Source: an uncultured Paracoccaceae bacterium (lineage in GTDB: Bacteria; Pseudomonadota; Alphaproteobacteria; Rhodobacterales; Rhodobacteraceae). From it: DNA of 64,000 bases. The notes under the pieces are model-generated. The model was not told the origin of the DNA and did no database searches. It saw nothing but the letters and a program-made list of their open reading frames with translations. Every line of letters starts with the position of its first letter. Position 1 is the first letter of the stretch. The translations under genes and the position numbers were made by a program. Positions 19,986 to 30,922 of this stretch are shown here, piece after piece. Where the stretch lies: positions 2,317,492 to 2,381,491 of the forward strand of contig CANMVA010000001.1 of the NCBI GenBank assembly GCA_947501355.1, given 5' to 3'.

Positions 19986-20393
19986 TCAGGATGGCTGAAC
20001 GGTGTATTGGCTGCGTAAATCCGCCAATCCGGCACGGATCAGATCGGCCAGCGCCTCCGGGTCGACCTGTGACAGGCGGGAGACATACCAGCAGGACTTG
20101 CCACGCCGATGTGGGCCAAGCCGTGCCGCGATTTCGGGAAAGTCCTGATAGCCCGGCAGGATATGCAGCGAAAACTTCGTTTTCAGCGCCGAAAACCCGG
20201 TGGCCAGAAAGTCGCCCTCCCGCCCGCTATCATATCTGTAGTGGTATCGCCCGTAGCCGATAAGCCCGCGCCCCCAATGAACGGGCTGGCAGCCGGTCAC
20301 GCCCCGAAAGAGCGCGTCAAGCTGGCGCGCCTCCGCCTTGCGGGTGGGGTCCTCTATCGCTTCAAGGACCTGCGCGGCTGTTCGGCTGTCCAT
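19986..20393 (-). CDS. DUF1801 domain-containing protein
   Basis: A 135-residue cytosolic protein of the DUF1801 (YdhG-like) family: ARQLDALFRGVTGCQPVHWGRGLIGYGRYHYRY followed by LHILPGY and RRGKSCWYVSRLSQVD. The ATG at 20393 is the family start; a longer frame to 20642 would overlap the flavoprotein gene on the other strand. It lies between ftsW and the divergent flavoprotein gene, 57 bases apart. Function is unknown, and there is no clear tie to cell division. Confidence 0.8.
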   Translation of the reverse strand: MDSRTAAQVLEAIEDPTRKAEARQLDALFRGVTGCQPVHWGRGLIGYGRYHYRYDSGREGDFLATGFSALKTKFSLHILPGYQDFPEIAARLGPHRRGKSCWYVSRLSQVDPEALADLIRAGLADLRSQYTVQPS

Positions 20394-20450
20394 GCCCGAT
20401 GCTAGCACATCGCAATTGACGCGCCCAGAACGCTGCCCCACAAGGCGGCG

Positions 20451-21644
20451 ATGCGCTATGAGACGATCATATTGGGGGCCGGTGCGGCGGGCATGATGTG
20501 CGCCGCCCATGCTGGCCCCCGCGTTCTGCTGGTTGATCACGCCAAGGCACCGGGGGAGAAGATCCGGATCTCCGGCGGGGGGCGCTGCAATTTCACCAAT
20601 ATGTATGCGGCGCCTGAGAACTTCCTGAGCCAGAACCCGCATTTCTGCAAATCCGCGCTAAGCCGCTATACGCAATGGGATTTCATTGATCTGGTGGCGC
20701 AACACGGGATTGCGTATCATGAGAAGACGCTAGGCCAGCTCTTTTGCGATCACTCCGCCAAGGACATCATCGCACTGTTGCTCGCTGAGATGGAGAAAGC
20801 CGGGGCCGAGCTGCGGCTGCGAACCTCTGTTTTGTCGGTTGCCAAAACCGAGCGCGGCTTTGCGGTAGAGGTGGAGCAGGATGGCAAGCGCGAGGTCTTG
20901 GACTGCGCGAACGTCGTTATTGCCACGGGCGGCAAGTCGATCCCGAAGATGGGCGCAACCGGCTTCGGTTATCAGATCGCCAAACAGTTCGACCTGCCCC
21001 TGATCGAGACGCGCCCTGCCCTAGTGCCGCTGACCTTTGGTGAAGACATCATGACCGATCTCAAACCGCTGGCAGGGCTTTCCGCCCCTGCGCGTGTCAG
21101 CTGCAACGGGACCAGTTTTGACGAGGGTCTGTTGATGACGCATCGGGGCCTGTCGGGCCCGTCGATCCTGCAAGTCTCCAGCTATTGGCGCGAAGGCGAT
21201 CCGGTTTCGGTCAATCTGGCGCCTGAGCTGGACCTGAAATCCGCGCTCAAGACAAAGCGCCAGGAAAACGGCCGCCGTCAGGTCGGCACGGTGCTGGGTG
21301 ATCTGCTGCCCGCAAGGCTGGCGCAGCATCTGGCGGGCGTTGCGGGACTGTCGGGCAATATCGCGGATCTGGCAGACACGGCGCTGGATCATCTGGTGGC
21401 GACGGTCACGGGGTGGTCGCTTAAACCCAATGGCTCCGAAGGCTACCGCACGGCAGAAGTCACTTTGGGCGGGGTGAACACCGATGCGCTGTCGTCCAAA
21501 ACGATGGAGGCCAAGGAGATCCCCGGCCTTTATTTCATCGGGGAGGTTGTGGACGTGACAGGCTGGCTGGGAGGTTACAATTTCCAATGGGCGTGGTCAT
21601 CGGGATGGGCCGCGGGTCAAGCGATCCAACGGCGAGACGCTTAG
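20451..21644 (+). CDS. NAD(P)/FAD-dependent oxidoreductase, HI0933/BaiN family
   Basis: A 397-residue flavoprotein. The N-terminal Rossmann motif is ILGAGAAGMMCAAHAG, followed by the family signature KIRISGGGRCNFTN, then VIATGGKSIPKMGATGFGYQIA and the C-terminal GLYFIGEVVDVTGWLGGYNFQWAWSSG. The family is conserved and poorly characterised; some members saturate steroid or other C=C bonds. It is the only plus-strand gene within the dcw block and splits ftsW from murD. Confidence 0.9.
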   Translation: MRYETIILGAGAAGMMCAAHAGPRVLLVDHAKAPGEKIRISGGGRCNFTNMYAAPENFLSQNPHFCKSALSRYTQWDFIDLVAQHGIAYHEKTLGQLFCDHSAKDIIALLLAEMEKAGAELRLRTSVLSVAKTERGFAVEVEQDGKREVLDCANVVIATGGKSIPKMGATGFGYQIAKQFDLPLIETRPALVPLTFGEDIMTDLKPLAGLSAPARVSCNGTSFDEGLLMTHRGLSGPSILQVSSYWREGDPVSVNLAPELDLKSALKTKRQENGRRQVGTVLGDLLPARLAQHLAGVAGLSGNIADLADTALDHLVATVTGWSLKPNGSEGYRTAEVTLGGVNTDALSSKTMEAKEIPGLYFIGEVVDVTGWLGGYNFQWAWSSGWAAGQAIQRRDA

Positions 21645-21654
21645 GCCCGCCCTT

Positions 21655-21679
21655 CCTTCGCTTTTTCAAAATATCCCCG
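21655..21679 (+). repeat. dispersed intergenic repeat, copy 2
   Basis: CTTCGCTTTTTCAAAATATCC lies directly after the flavoprotein stop and differs from copy 1 (957-980) at one base in the shared core. It occupies the gap between two convergent genes. Confidence 0.5.
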
Positions 21680-21693
21680 CCTGAGGCAAACGC

Positions 21694-23091
21694 TTAGGGC
21701 AACCCACGGACCAGACGGATGAAATCCTCACCGCGTGTCTCGAAGCTGTCGTATTGATCGAAACTCGCCGCAGCGGGGGCCAGCAGCACCGTATCGCCGG
21801 CCTCTGCATCCTCCGCCGCTTGTGTCACAGCGCGGTCCATCGTCTCGCAAACGACCGCATCAACACCGTCAAGCTGGCGGGCAAACGCCTCCGCCTCGCG
21901 CCCAATCACATAAGCCTTGCGGACATGGGCAAAGCCCACGGCCAGACCGGAAAGGCCGCCTTCTTTCTCCAGACCGCCGCAAATCCAGCGGATGTTGTCG
22001 AACGCAGCCAGCGCCTTTGCGGCGCTGTCGACATTGGTGGCTTTGCTATCATTGACGTAGCGCACGCCGTCCCGCTCCGCGACTAATTGCGAGCGGTGTG
22101 GCAAGCCTTTGAAACTGTGAAACGCCGCCTCAATCACCTTCGGCCCCAAGCCCAGCGCGCGGCAGGCGGCATAGGCGGAACATGCGTTTTGATGGTTGTG
22201 CGATCCGGGCAGGCCCGCGATGCCGCGCAGGTCAATGGAGCCGGTTTGCCGCCCCTTGCGGTATTCCGACAGGAACCCTTTGCGGGCGAAAACCTGCCAG
22301 CCGGGACCGGTCAGTTTGCGATCAACCGACACCTTGATGACCCGATCATCGCTGGGCCCTTCGGCCAATTGGTTCGCGATATAGCGCCCTTCGGCTTCAT
22401 CCACACCAATCACGGCGCGGTCGGGTCCGCCTTCGGAAAAGAGCCGCCGCTTGGCTGCGAAATACCCGCCCATCCCGGCGTGGCGATCTAGATGATCGGG
22501 GGAGAGGTTGGTGAAGACCGCAATATCCGGGGTCAGCGCGCGGGCGATCTCCGTCTGATAGCTGGAGAGTTCCAGCACGATGACCTCGCCGTCATGGGCG
22601 GACTCGATATCCAGAACGCCTCGGCCAATATTGCCTGCAAGCTGTGTGGGGCGTCCGGCCTCGGACAGGATGTGATGGATCAGCGCGGAGGTGGTGGATT
22701 TTCCGTTGCTGCCCGTCACCGCGATCACGCGCGGGGTGGTGTCGAAGCCGGTCCATTCGTCGGTGGCGAAGGAGCGGAAGAAGAGGCCAATATCGTTGTC
22801 GACCGGCACGCCTGCCTCATAAGCGGCAGCAATCACTTTGTTCGGTTCGGGATAAAGATGCGGGATGCCGGGGGAGATGATGAGGGCTGCGACATCCTCG
22901 AACGCGCCTTGCTTGCGCAGATCGTGGAGAGTGAAGCCCTCCCCTTCGGCTTTTTCGCGGGCGGGTGCGCTGTCATCCCACAAAAGCGGCTCGGCCCCGC
23001 CGGCGCGCAGGGCATGGGCGGCGGCCAGACCGGATCGGCCCAGCCCAAGAACGGCGACGCGGAGGCCATCATATCCTTGAACGGGGATCAT
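21694..23091 (-). CDS. murD: UDP-N-acetylmuramoylalanine--D-glutamate ligase MurD
   Basis: The Mur ligase that adds D-Glu (465 residues). The N-terminal fold shows [14 protein letters not shown], the ATP loop is [16 protein letters not shown] near residue 120, and [15 protein letters not shown] is the C-terminal domain signature with substrate contacts. The start at 23091 (MIPVQGYDG) is preferred over an upstream ATG inside the SDR gene. It lies 4 bases after the SDR gene. Confidence 0.97.
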   Translation of the reverse strand: MIPVQGYDGLRVAVLGLGRSGLAAAHALRAGGAEPLLWDDSAPAREKAEGEGFTLHDLRKQGAFEDVAALIISPGIPHLYPEPNKVIAAAYEAGVPVDNDIGLFFRSFATDEWTGFDTTPRVIAVTGSNGKSTTSALIHHILSEAGRPTQLAGNIGRGVLDIESAHDGEVIVLELSSYQTEIARALTPDIAVFTNLSPDHLDRHAGMGGYFAAKRRLFSEGGPDRAVIGVDEAEGRYIANQLAEGPSDDRVIKVSVDRKLTGPGWQVFARKGFLSEYRKGRQTGSIDLRGIAGLPGSHNHQNACSAYAACRALGLGPKVIEAAFHSFKGLPHRSQLVAERDGVRYVNDSKATNVDSAAKALAAFDNIRWICGGLEKEGGLSGLAVGFAHVRKAYVIGREAEAFARQLDGVDAVVCETMDRAVTQAAEDAEAGDTVLLAPAAASFDQYDSFETRGEDFIRLVRGLP

Positions 23092-23095
23092 GCGC

Positions 23096-23749
23096 CTACC
23101 ACGGGATCGGCGCGCGGCGGCGGAAGAAGCCACCCGTCGGGCCATCGTCGGGCAAACGCGCGAGCCAGAGGGCTGTGTCCGCGCCTTGTTCGGGCGTCAG
23201 CGGAGCGGAGGCACCGCCCATGCGGGTCGCGACCCATCCGGGGCAGACCGCGTTTACCTTGATGCCGTCCGGCAGGTCTCGCGGCAGAGCGTGGGTCAGC
23301 GCATTCAGCGACGCCTTGGCCAGACCGTAAGCGCCCGGTCCTTCGAGGTTTTCGGCAAAGGCGCCCCAGCCGGAGGATAGATTGACAATGCGCCCCCAGC
23401 CCTCCTGCGCCATATACGGCACGCAAAGCCGGATCAGATGATAGGGCGCGTGGACCATGACCTGCATGGAGGTCTCGAAGCCTTCTGGATCTTCGATTAG
23501 GTTCGTCTCGATCAGAACGCCCGCGTTATTGACCAGCACATCAACGCAGCCGATCTCGGCCAAGGCGGCCTCAAAGCTGTCGGGTTGTGTCAGATCGAGA
23601 GGGACGGCCTCGCATCCCATTTCGCGCGCCGCAGCCTGTCCGGCCTCTGGATCGCGCACACCGATGACCACGCGGTGATCGGTCATCAGGCCTTCCGCGA
23701 TGGCCCGTCCAATGCCGCGATTGCCGCCGGTGATCAGCGCGGTTTTCAT
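23096..23749 (-). CDS. SDR family oxidoreductase
   Basis: A 217-residue short-chain dehydrogenase: NAD(P) site [18 protein letters not shown] motif [10 protein letters not shown], catalytic serine in IVNLSSGWG, and Y-x3-K in YGLAKASLN. The substrate cannot be read from the sequence. It sits between mraY and murD with 1-base and 4-base gaps, so it is part of the dcw operon here although it is not a standard dcw gene. Confidence 0.88.
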   Translation of the reverse strand: MKTALITGGNRGIGRAIAEGLMTDHRVVIGVRDPEAGQAAAREMGCEAVPLDLTQPDSFEAALAEIGCVDVLVNNAGVLIETNLIEDPEGFETSMQVMVHAPYHLIRLCVPYMAQEGWGRIVNLSSGWGAFAENLEGPGAYGLAKASLNALTHALPRDLPDGIKVNAVCPGWVATRMGGASAPLTPEQGADTALWLARLPDDGPTGGFFRRRAPIPW

Positions 23750-23750
23750 G

Positions 23751-24833
23751 TCAGCGCACTTTCAAAGTTGCCAGACCGATGATGGCGAGGATCAGCGAGA
23801 TGATCCAGAAGCGGATCACGATCTGCGGCTCAGCCCAGCCCTTTTTCTCATAGTGATGATGGATCGGCGCCATGAGGAAGACGCGCTTGCCGGTGCGCTT
23901 GAAGTAGAGCACCTGAATGATGACGCTGAGTGCCTCGACCACGAAGAGACCGCCGACAATGGCCAGCACGATCTCGTGCTTGGTGGCAACGGCAATCGCA
24001 CCCAATGCACCGCCCAAGGCCAGCGATCCGGTGTCGCCCATGAAGACGGCGGCGGGGGGTGCGTTATACCACAGAAAGCCCAGCCCTCCGCCGAAGATGC
24101 CGGCGCAGAAGACAAGGATTTCGCCAGTGCCGGGGACGTAATGCACGTCGAGATATTCGGTAAAATCGACGCGGCCCACGGCGTAGGCGATCACGCCCAG
24201 CGTGCCTGCGGCGATCATCACGGGCATGATGGCCAGCCCATCGAGACCGTCAGTCAGGTTCACCGCATTGGCGGCACCCACGATGACGATGATTGAGAAC
24301 GGAACAAAGAGCAGCCCGAGGTTGAGCAGCACATCCTTGAGGAACGGCAAGGCCAGTTGGTTGGCGAGTTCCGGCGGATGGTATTGCGCGGCCCAATAGC
24401 CCGCGATTGCGGCGATCAGGAAGCCGAGGCCAAGACGCACTTTGCCCGGCACACCTGCGGTGTTTTGCTTGGAGACCTTGGCGTAATCATCGGCAAATCC
24501 GATGGCGCCAAAGGCCATGGTCACAAAGAGCACAAGCCAGACAAATGGGTTGTCGAGCCGCGCCCAAAGCAAGGTCGAGGTCAGCAAAGCGCCAACGATC
24601 AACAGCCCGCCCATGGTGGGTGTTCCCGCCTTCGCGATATGGCCCTCGGGACCGTCGTCGCGGATTGGCTGACCCTTGCCCTGCTTCTTGCGCAGGACGT
24701 TGATTAATGGGCGGCCAAACATGAAGCCGAACACGAGCGCTGTCAGGAACGCTCCGCCCGCGCGGAAGGAAATGTAGCGGAAGAGATTGAAGAAATCGCC
24801 CCCGTCCGACAGCGCGGTTAACCAATATAACAT
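23751..24833 (-). CDS. mraY: Phospho-N-acetylmuramoyl-pentapeptide transferase MraY
   Basis: An integral membrane enzyme (360 residues, ten helices) that links UDP-MurNAc-pentapeptide to undecaprenyl phosphate to give lipid I. Key motifs are the aspartate-rich [30 protein letters not shown] and the histidine cluster [11 protein letters not shown]. The start at 24833 ([10 protein letters not shown]) is the family start. It follows murF by 4 bases. Confidence 0.97.
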   Translation of the reverse strand: MLYWLTALSDGGDFFNLFRYISFRAGGAFLTALVFGFMFGRPLINVLRKKQGKGQPIRDDGPEGHIAKAGTPTMGGLLIVGALLTSTLLWARLDNPFVWLVLFVTMAFGAIGFADDYAKVSKQNTAGVPGKVRLGLGFLIAAIAGYWAAQYHPPELANQLALPFLKDVLLNLGLLFVPFSIIVIVGAANAVNLTDGLDGLAIMPVMIAAGTLGVIAYAVGRVDFTEYLDVHYVPGTGEILVFCAGIFGGGLGFLWYNAPPAAVFMGDTGSLALGGALGAIAVATKHEIVLAIVGGLFVVEALSVIIQVLYFKRTGKRVFLMAPIHHHYEKKGWAEPQIVIRFWIISLILAIIGLATLKVR

Positions 24834-24837
24834 GCCT

Positions 24838-26283
24838 TCAGGCCCCTCGGTCTTGTGGTTGATCCACCGGATGCCCCAATTTCTTGAGTGCGTCAACAAC
24901 GCGACCCACGCGGGAGCCAAGCGAGCCTTTGACGAGAATGACGTCTCCGGGGTCGACAAGGCGGTGCGCGTCGACGGCCAGTTCATCGGCCGTTTCGACC
25001 CAGCGGCCGCGTTTGAAATCCGGCAGCGCCTCGTACATCGCGCGCATGCGCGGGCCGACGCAATGGACCCGTGCGACCGCGTCAAGGCTCGGATCGGCGG
25101 CCATGGCGGCGTGCATCCTGGCCTCTTCCGCGCCCAGTTCCAGCATGTCGCCCAGCACCGCGATGCGGCGGCCTTTCGAGACGCGCCCGATATTGTCGGT
25201 GACAGTCGCAGCGGCCAGCACTTCGAGGGCGGCGGACATGGAGGTGGGGTTGGCGTTATAGGCGTCGTCGATCAGCTCAACCGTAGCCTCGGACTCCACC
25301 GGGTCCAGTTGAAGCATGACGCGCGCGCCGCGCCCGGCGGGCGGCACCCAAAGCGCAAGGTCCATCGCGGCGACGGCGAGGTCCGCGCCCAGCGCCTCGA
25401 CCACGGCCAGCACACCAAGGCCGTTCATGGCAAAGTGTCTTCCAGCCGTGGAGAGTTTGAAAAGGACGGGCTGGTCGTGACAGGTCGCTTGCACAATGGT
25501 GCGGTCGCCCCTCAGCGTGACGCTTTTCAGGGTGAATTGATTGGAGGATTGGCCAAACCAGACCGGAGCATAGCCAAACTTGGCCGCTTCATGCTCTAGC
25601 GTAGGGCGTGTCGGAACATCGGCGTTCAAAACGACCACGCCATCGGGCAGCAACCCGGCCATGATGGAGGCTTTTTCGGCTGCGATGCCGTCGATGCTGT
25701 CGAACGCCTCCAAATGCGCGGCGGCGACGGTTGTGACCATCGCCACATGGGGGCGGGCCATGCGCGAGAGGGGCGCGATCTCTCCGGGGTGGTTCATGCC
25801 CATCTCGATCACCGCATATTCGGTGTCGGCGGGCATGCGGGCCAGCGTGAGCGGCACGCCCCAGTGGTTGTTGTAGCTGGCGGCGGACGCGTGGGTGCGG
25901 CCTTGGCAGGCCAACACGTCGCGCAGCATTTCTTTGGTGGAGGTCTTGCCGACAGACCCGGTGACGCCAACGACGCGGGCCTTGGTCCGGGCGCGGGCGG
26001 CGCGGCCCAAGGCTTCGAGGCCGGTGAGCACGTCTGGCACCATCAGAAGCGGCGCGTCCTCGGCCACGCCTTCCGGAATGCGCGAGACCAGCGCGGCCCC
26101 TGCCCCTTTCTCCAAGGCTTGGGCCACGAAATCATGGCCGTCACGCACGTCCTTGAGAGCGACGAACAAGTCACCCGGTTCCAGCGTGCGTGTGTCGATG
26201 GAGACGCCTGTGACCGACCAGTTGCCCCGCGCCTCGCCAGCGGTCGCAGTGGCGGCCTCAGCGGCGGTCCAAAGGGCGCTCAC
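24838..26283 (-). CDS. murF: UDP-MurNAc-tripeptide--D-Ala-D-Ala ligase MurF
   Basis: The Mur ligase that completes the pentapeptide (481 residues). The ATP loop is [14 protein letters not shown] near residue 110, followed by [10 protein letters not shown] and [11 protein letters not shown], both typical of MurF. Its start overlaps the murE stop by 4 bases, so the two are translationally coupled. Confidence 0.97.
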   Translation of the reverse strand: MSALWTAAEAATATAGEARGNWSVTGVSIDTRTLEPGDLFVALKDVRDGHDFVAQALEKGAGAALVSRIPEGVAEDAPLLMVPDVLTGLEALGRAARARTKARVVGVTGSVGKTSTKEMLRDVLACQGRTHASAASYNNHWGVPLTLARMPADTEYAVIEMGMNHPGEIAPLSRMARPHVAMVTTVAAAHLEAFDSIDGIAAEKASIMAGLLPDGVVVLNADVPTRPTLEHEAAKFGYAPVWFGQSSNQFTLKSVTLRGDRTIVQATCHDQPVLFKLSTAGRHFAMNGLGVLAVVEALGADLAVAAMDLALWVPPAGRGARVMLQLDPVESEATVELIDDAYNANPTSMSAALEVLAAATVTDNIGRVSKGRRIAVLGDMLELGAEEARMHAAMAADPSLDAVARVHCVGPRMRAMYEALPDFKRGRWVETADELAVDAHRLVDPGDVILVKGSLGSRVGRVVDALKKLGHPVDQPQDRGA

Positions 26284-27758
26284 AGCGCACCATCCAAGGC
26301 GGCGACGGCGACGCTGGCCTGTTCGACATCATCAAAGGGGAACACGTTATCGCCCACGGTTTGGCCGGTTTCATGCCCTTTGCCACAGATCAAGAGCGCG
26401 TCACCGGGGCCAAGGGCATCGACGCCGCGCAGGATGGCTTCGGCGCGGTCGCCCACATTGGTGGCGTCCGGTGCGCCTTGCATGACAGCCGCGCGGATAG
26501 TGGCAGGGTCTTCGGAGCGGGGGTTGTCGTCGGTGACGATCACAAGGTCCGCATTCTTGGCCGCCGCCTGCCCCATCAACGGGCGTTTGCCGACGTCGCG
26601 GTCGCCACCCGCGCCGACAATCGCGATGAGACGACCCATGACATGGGGGCGCAGCGCCTTGAGCGCCGTCTCCACCGCGTCGGGCGTGTGGGCGTAATCA
26701 ACAAAGACCGTCGCGCCGTTTTCACGTGTGGCGGCCAACTGCATGCGGCCCCGGACTGTGCCCAGATGGGGGAGCGTTTCAAAGACGCGGTCGGGCTCGG
26801 CCCCGCAAGCGATGACAAGGCCGCAGGCGAGCAGGATATTCTCGGCCTGAAAGCCGCCGATCAGGTTGAGGCGCACGGATTTCGGGGCGCCTTCATATTC
26901 AAAAAGCAGCTCTTGCCCTGTTGCATCGAACCGCTGGCCGGTCAGGCGCAGCTCGGCCCGGGGGGCGCGGCCCACGCGGATCAGGCGCTGGCCACGGGCC
27001 TCGGCAATGCGGGCCATCTCGACGCCTTTGGGGTCGTCGATATTGATGACGGCGATACCGTCCTGAGACAGAACGCGGGCAAAGAGCCCGGCCTTGGCTG
27101 CGAAATAAGCGTCGAACGTACCGTGATAATCCAGATGGTCCTGACTGAAATTGGTGAACCCGGCGGCCATCAGTTGCACGCCGTCCAGACGGCGCTGATC
27201 CAGACCGTGGGAGGAGGCCTCCATCGCGCAATGGGTGATCCCGGCCTCAGCCATCTCTGAGAGGTGACGATGCAGCAGCACGGGCTCGGGCGTGGTATGG
27301 GCGAGCGGCGCGGTGTAGGCGCCTTCGATGCCGGTCGTGCCAAGATTGGCGGCCTGATAGCCCAGTTCAACCCAGATCTGGCGGGTAAAGGTGCTGACTG
27401 ATGTTTTGCCGTTGGTCCCCGTCACGCCGATCATATGCGCAGGCTGGCGGCCAAACCAAAGGGCCGCCGCCCCTGCCAAAGCCTGACGGGGGTCTTCGGT
27501 CACCACCAAAGCGGCGTCCGCGCCGTCCAGCACGTCGCGCGCGATTTGCGCGCCTTCCGCGTCGGTCAGGATCGCGGCGGCCTCCATCCGCAAGGCGTAT
27601 TGGATGAACTCGGCCCCATGAACCTGCGAGCCCGGCAAAGCGGCAAAAAGAAACCCGGGCTTCACCTCGCGACTGTCGACGGTTAGGCCGGTGATCCGCA
27701 CCTCGCCGCCTGTCTGTGCGGTCAGCCCCAGTTCGGTCAACGATGTGGTCTTGCCCAT
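26280..27758 (-). CDS. murE: UDP-MurNAc-L-Ala-D-Glu--meso-diaminopimelate ligase MurE
   Basis: The Mur ligase that adds the third residue (492 residues). The ATP loop VTGTNGKTSVSTF lies near residue 115 and the carbamylated-lysine region MEASSHGLDQRRLDG follows. The DNPR motif in VTDDNPRSEDPATI is the meso-diaminopimelate recognition element, so the peptidoglycan should be the usual Gram-negative DAP type. It lies 21 bases after ftsI. Confidence 0.97.
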   Translation of the reverse strand: MGKTTSLTELGLTAQTGGEVRITGLTVDSREVKPGFLFAALPGSQVHGAEFIQYALRMEAAAILTDAEGAQIARDVLDGADAALVVTEDPRQALAGAAALWFGRQPAHMIGVTGTNGKTSVSTFTRQIWVELGYQAANLGTTGIEGAYTAPLAHTTPEPVLLHRHLSEMAEAGITHCAMEASSHGLDQRRLDGVQLMAAGFTNFSQDHLDYHGTFDAYFAAKAGLFARVLSQDGIAVINIDDPKGVEMARIAEARGQRLIRVGRAPRAELRLTGQRFDATGQELLFEYEGAPKSVRLNLIGGFQAENILLACGLVIACGAEPDRVFETLPHLGTVRGRMQLAATRENGATVFVDYAHTPDAVETALKALRPHVMGRLIAIVGAGGDRDVGKRPLMGQAAAKNADLVIVTDDNPRSEDPATIRAAVMQGAPDATNVGDRAEAILRGVDALGPGDALLICGKGHETGQTVGDNVFPFDDVEQASVAVAALDGAL

Positions 27759-27779
27759 GCCCGGCCCCCGGTTCGCGCG

Positions 27780-29564
27780 TCAGTTCGAGGTCAGTGTTAC
27801 CTTAGCCGGTGCTGCGGGTGCAATCTCTGGTCTGAGGCCCAAAAGTGGGGCCATGCGGCGCGTCATTTCCGACGCCACCGGCACCGCTGTCCACCCCGCC
27901 GTGCGACGTGGTTTGGGGCCAGAGGTCTCGGTCGGCTCATCCAGCGTGACGATCAGCACGTATTTGGGATCATGCGCGGGAAAGACCGACGCAAAAGTCG
28001 AGATGACCTTGTCATCATAATAGCCGCGCCCGTTTGTGAGCGGCTTGTCGGCGGTGCCGGTCTTGCCACCCACATGGTAGCCCGGCACCTCGCCGAAGCT
28101 GGCGGTGCCTTTGGTCACGACCTGCCGCAGCATATTGGCCGAAAGGCGCGATGTCTCCTCGGACACGATGCGCGGGCCGTTTTGCGGGGTGACACGTTTC
28201 AGAAGTGTCGGCGTGACTTTCGTGCCGCCGTTGAGCAGCGACGCATAACCCGCCGCCAGATGCAGCGGGCTGGTCGAAATCCCGTGGCCATAAGAAATCG
28301 TCATGGTCGAGATGTCTTTCCACTGCTTGGGAAAGAGCGGTTGCGCGCCGGGGCCTTCGGTCAATTCGATCTCGGTTGGTTTGAAGAACCCAAGGCTGTC
28401 CAGAAACTCCTTCTGCCGCTTGGCCCCGATATCGAGCGCCATATGGGCGGTGCCGATATTGGAGGATTTGACGATCACATTCGTGACGCTCAGTTCAGGC
28501 CCGTAGTTGCGGAAATCGCGGATCCGGTGACGGCCAACGACCATCGGGCCTTTGGTGTCGATCATCGTCTCGGCGTTGACGAGGCCGAGTTCCAGTGCCT
28601 GCGCAGAGGTGAAAATTTTGAAGGTAGAGCCAAGCTCATAAAGCCCCTGCACCGCGCGGTTGAAAAGCGGGCTGTCGCCGGGTTCGCCTTCGGTCGGCGG
28701 GCGCGGGCGGATGTTGGGATCAAAATCGGGTAGGCTCACCATGGAGATGATCTCGCCCGTGTGCACATCCATGAGGACAGACGCGGCCCCCTTGGCGTTC
28801 AGCAGCTTCATGCCGCCGTAAAGCACACGCTCTGCGGCGGCCTGCACGGTCATGTCGATGGACAGCTGCAGTGGCGCGCCTTCATTCACCGGGTCGCGCA
28901 GGAAGTCATCGAAGCGACTTTCGACGCCAGCAACGCCGATCACCTCAGCACTATGCACACCTTCCCGCCCGAAGGACGCGCCGCCAAGGATGTGGGCGGC
29001 GAGGTTACCGTTGGGATAAAGGCGCATCTCGCGGGTGCCAAAAAGCAAGCCCGGATCGCCGATGTCATGGACAGCCTGCTTCTGCTCGGGGCTGAGCTTC
29101 TTCTTGATCCACAGGAACTTGCGCTTGCCAATGAAATCCTCCAGCAGTTCCTTTTCATCCAGATCGGGGAAGATCGCTGCCAACTCGCGGGCGGCCTTCT
29201 CCTTGTCGATCATGATGGGCGGTTGTGCATAGAGCGCGTGGGTTTCGAGGTTTGTCGCAAGGATACGCCCGTTTCGGTCCACGATGTCAGCGCGTTGCGC
29301 GAGGATTTGCGAGCCAGAGGCACGGGCCTGCGGCTCCATCGGCTCGGACGCGGCCAGATGACCCATCCGCGCACCTACAGTCATGAAGGCGCCAAGGAAA
29401 AACACGCTGAGCACCAGAAGGCGGCCTTGGGCGCGCAACCGCGCCTTGTCGCGCATTTCTTCGTGGCGCAGGCGGATGTTTTCGCGCTCGATCGCGTCGG
29501 GGTTTTCACCCGTTTGGCGGGCTTTGAGGACACGCGCCAGAGGGCGCAAAGGGGTGCGGATCAT
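27780..29564 (-). CDS. ftsI: Peptidoglycan D,D-transpeptidase FtsI (PBP3)
   Basis: The septal class B penicillin-binding protein (594 residues). A single membrane anchor lies near residues 45-65, the pedestal domain spans about 90-240, and the transpeptidase domain holds STFK (active-site Ser), SSN and KTG (GGKTGTAD). It cross-links septal peptidoglycan with FtsW. Its start overlaps ftsL by 4 bases. Confidence 0.97.
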   Translation of the reverse strand: MIRTPLRPLARVLKARQTGENPDAIERENIRLRHEEMRDKARLRAQGRLLVLSVFFLGAFMTVGARMGHLAASEPMEPQARASGSQILAQRADIVDRNGRILATNLETHALYAQPPIMIDKEKAARELAAIFPDLDEKELLEDFIGKRKFLWIKKKLSPEQKQAVHDIGDPGLLFGTREMRLYPNGNLAAHILGGASFGREGVHSAEVIGVAGVESRFDDFLRDPVNEGAPLQLSIDMTVQAAAERVLYGGMKLLNAKGAASVLMDVHTGEIISMVSLPDFDPNIRPRPPTEGEPGDSPLFNRAVQGLYELGSTFKIFTSAQALELGLVNAETMIDTKGPMVVGRHRIRDFRNYGPELSVTNVIVKSSNIGTAHMALDIGAKRQKEFLDSLGFFKPTEIELTEGPGAQPLFPKQWKDISTMTISYGHGISTSPLHLAAGYASLLNGGTKVTPTLLKRVTPQNGPRIVSEETSRLSANMLRQVVTKGTASFGEVPGYHVGGKTGTADKPLTNGRGYYDDKVISTFASVFPAHDPKYVLIVTLDEPTETSGPKPRRTAGWTAVPVASEMTRRMAPLLGLRPEIAPAAPAKVTLTSN

Positions 29565-29932
29565 GGCAGCTGAACCTCCTCGTCATCGGTATCGGTATCG
29601 GGGCCTGCGCGGGTCTCCACCGGATCGGTGATCGGCAAAAGCGGCTCTGGCGGATAGGCCACCTGATCCACCAGACCGAATTGCTCTGGCATCAGGGGCA
29701 ACAGGCCCAAACGGTCAAAGTTGATCTCGGTCAGATCACGGAGCCGGTCGGGGCGATTGAGATAAGCCCATTCGGCGCGCAGAACGGCCAGTCGCGAGCG
29801 CTGGGTCGCGATGTCGTTTTGCAGCCCGCGCACTTCGCGAAGCGCCTGCTGCGTGGCGTAGTTCTGCTGATAGGCCCAAAAGGCCAGCGCCACGACAGCA
29901 AGGGCTGAAATTACATAAAGAAAGCCGCGCAT
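29561..29932 (-). CDS. ftsL: Cell division protein FtsL
   Basis: A 123-residue bitopic protein: an N-terminal membrane helix (FLYVISALAVVALAFWAY) then a periplasmic coiled coil (about 28-75, ATQQALREVRGLQNDIATQ) and an acidic tail. FtsL forms the FtsQLB subcomplex. Sequence similarity in this family is low, so the call rests on size, topology and its place between rsmH and ftsI. Confidence 0.88.
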   Translation of the reverse strand: MRGFLYVISALAVVALAFWAYQQNYATQQALREVRGLQNDIATQRSRLAVLRAEWAYLNRPDRLRDLTEINFDRLGLLPLMPEQFGLVDQVAYPPEPLLPITDPVETRAGPDTDTDDEEVQLP

Positions 29933-30922
29933 CTATCTGTCCCCCAACAAAAAAGGCATTCCAATGGCTTTGCGGTCCACGGCCCCTGCGGGCGCATCTG
30001 TGCGCTCTGCGATGCGCAGTTTTGCGGACCGGGCGCGTGGGTTTTCGAGCAGTTCCTGATCATCCGGCCCCACCGCTTTACGCGTGACGGGGCTGAACTG
30101 CGCTTGGGTCTGTTCAGGCTCAGGCGCATAGCGGTTCACGCGCCCGCCCGTGCCAGAGCGCGCCTGGATGAAACGCTTGACCATGCGATCCTCGACCGAG
30201 TGAAAGCTGACGACGGCCAGCTTGCCGCCGGGTTTCAGCGCACGCTCTGCTGCTTCCAGACCTTCGGCCAGTTCGCCATATTCATCGTTCACGGCAATGC
30301 GCAGCGCTTGGAAGCTGCGGGTGGCGGGATGGCTTTGACCGGGCTTGGGGCGCGGCAGGCAACCTTCGATGATTTTGGCCAGCTCCAGCGTGCGCGTAAT
30401 CGGGCGCGCCGCCGCAATCGCCTTGGCAATCCGGCGAGACGCGCGTTCTTCGCCGTATGTATAGAGAATGTCGGCCAGCGTGACCTCATCGACCTCATTC
30501 ACCAGATCGGCAGCGGTCATGCCTTGCGCGCTCATCCGCATGTCGAGCGGGCCGTCCTTCATGAAGGAGAACCCACGCTCCGCCTGATCCAGCTGCATGG
30601 AGCTGACACCGATATCCAGCACGACGCCGTCCAGATCAGAGCCATACTTGTCGAGATGTGAAAACGCCCCCTCGACCATCTCAAGCCGGTCGCCGTAAGG
30701 TGCGGCCCAGTCTGAGGCCATGGCAAAAACGGATGGGTCGCGGTCTACGGCGATCACCTTGTCGGCCCCCGCGGCCAGAAGCGCCCGGGTGTAGCCGCCA
30801 GCGCCAAACGTGCCATCGAGCCAGACACCGCTGACAGGGGCGACAGCCCGTAAAAGCGGGCGCAATAAGACAGGGATATGCGGTGCGGGTGGGGTCATGG
30901 CGGCGCTGGCAGCCATCGTCAC
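29933..30922 (-). CDS. rsmH: 16S rRNA (cytosine(1402)-N(4))-methyltransferase RsmH
   Basis: A SAM-dependent methyltransferase of 329 residues (formerly MraW) that modifies C1402 in the ribosomal P site. The SAM site is [15 protein letters not shown], with [27 protein letters not shown] and [15 protein letters not shown] downstream. It overlaps the mraZ stop by 4 bases if the first ATG is used, the classic start of a dcw operon. Confidence 0.97.
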   Translation of the reverse strand: MTMAASAAMTPPAPHIPVLLRPLLRAVAPVSGVWLDGTFGAGGYTRALLAAGADKVIAVDRDPSVFAMASDWAAPYGDRLEMVEGAFSHLDKYGSDLDGVVLDIGVSSMQLDQAERGFSFMKDGPLDMRMSAQGMTAADLVNEVDEVTLADILYTYGEERASRRIAKAIAAARPITRTLELAKIIEGCLPRPKPGQSHPATRSFQALRIAVNDEYGELAEGLEAAERALKPGGKLAVVSFHSVEDRMVKRFIQARSGTGGRVNRYAPEPEQTQAQFSPVTRKAVGPDDQELLENPRARSAKLRIAERTDAPAGAVDRKAIGMPFLLGDR

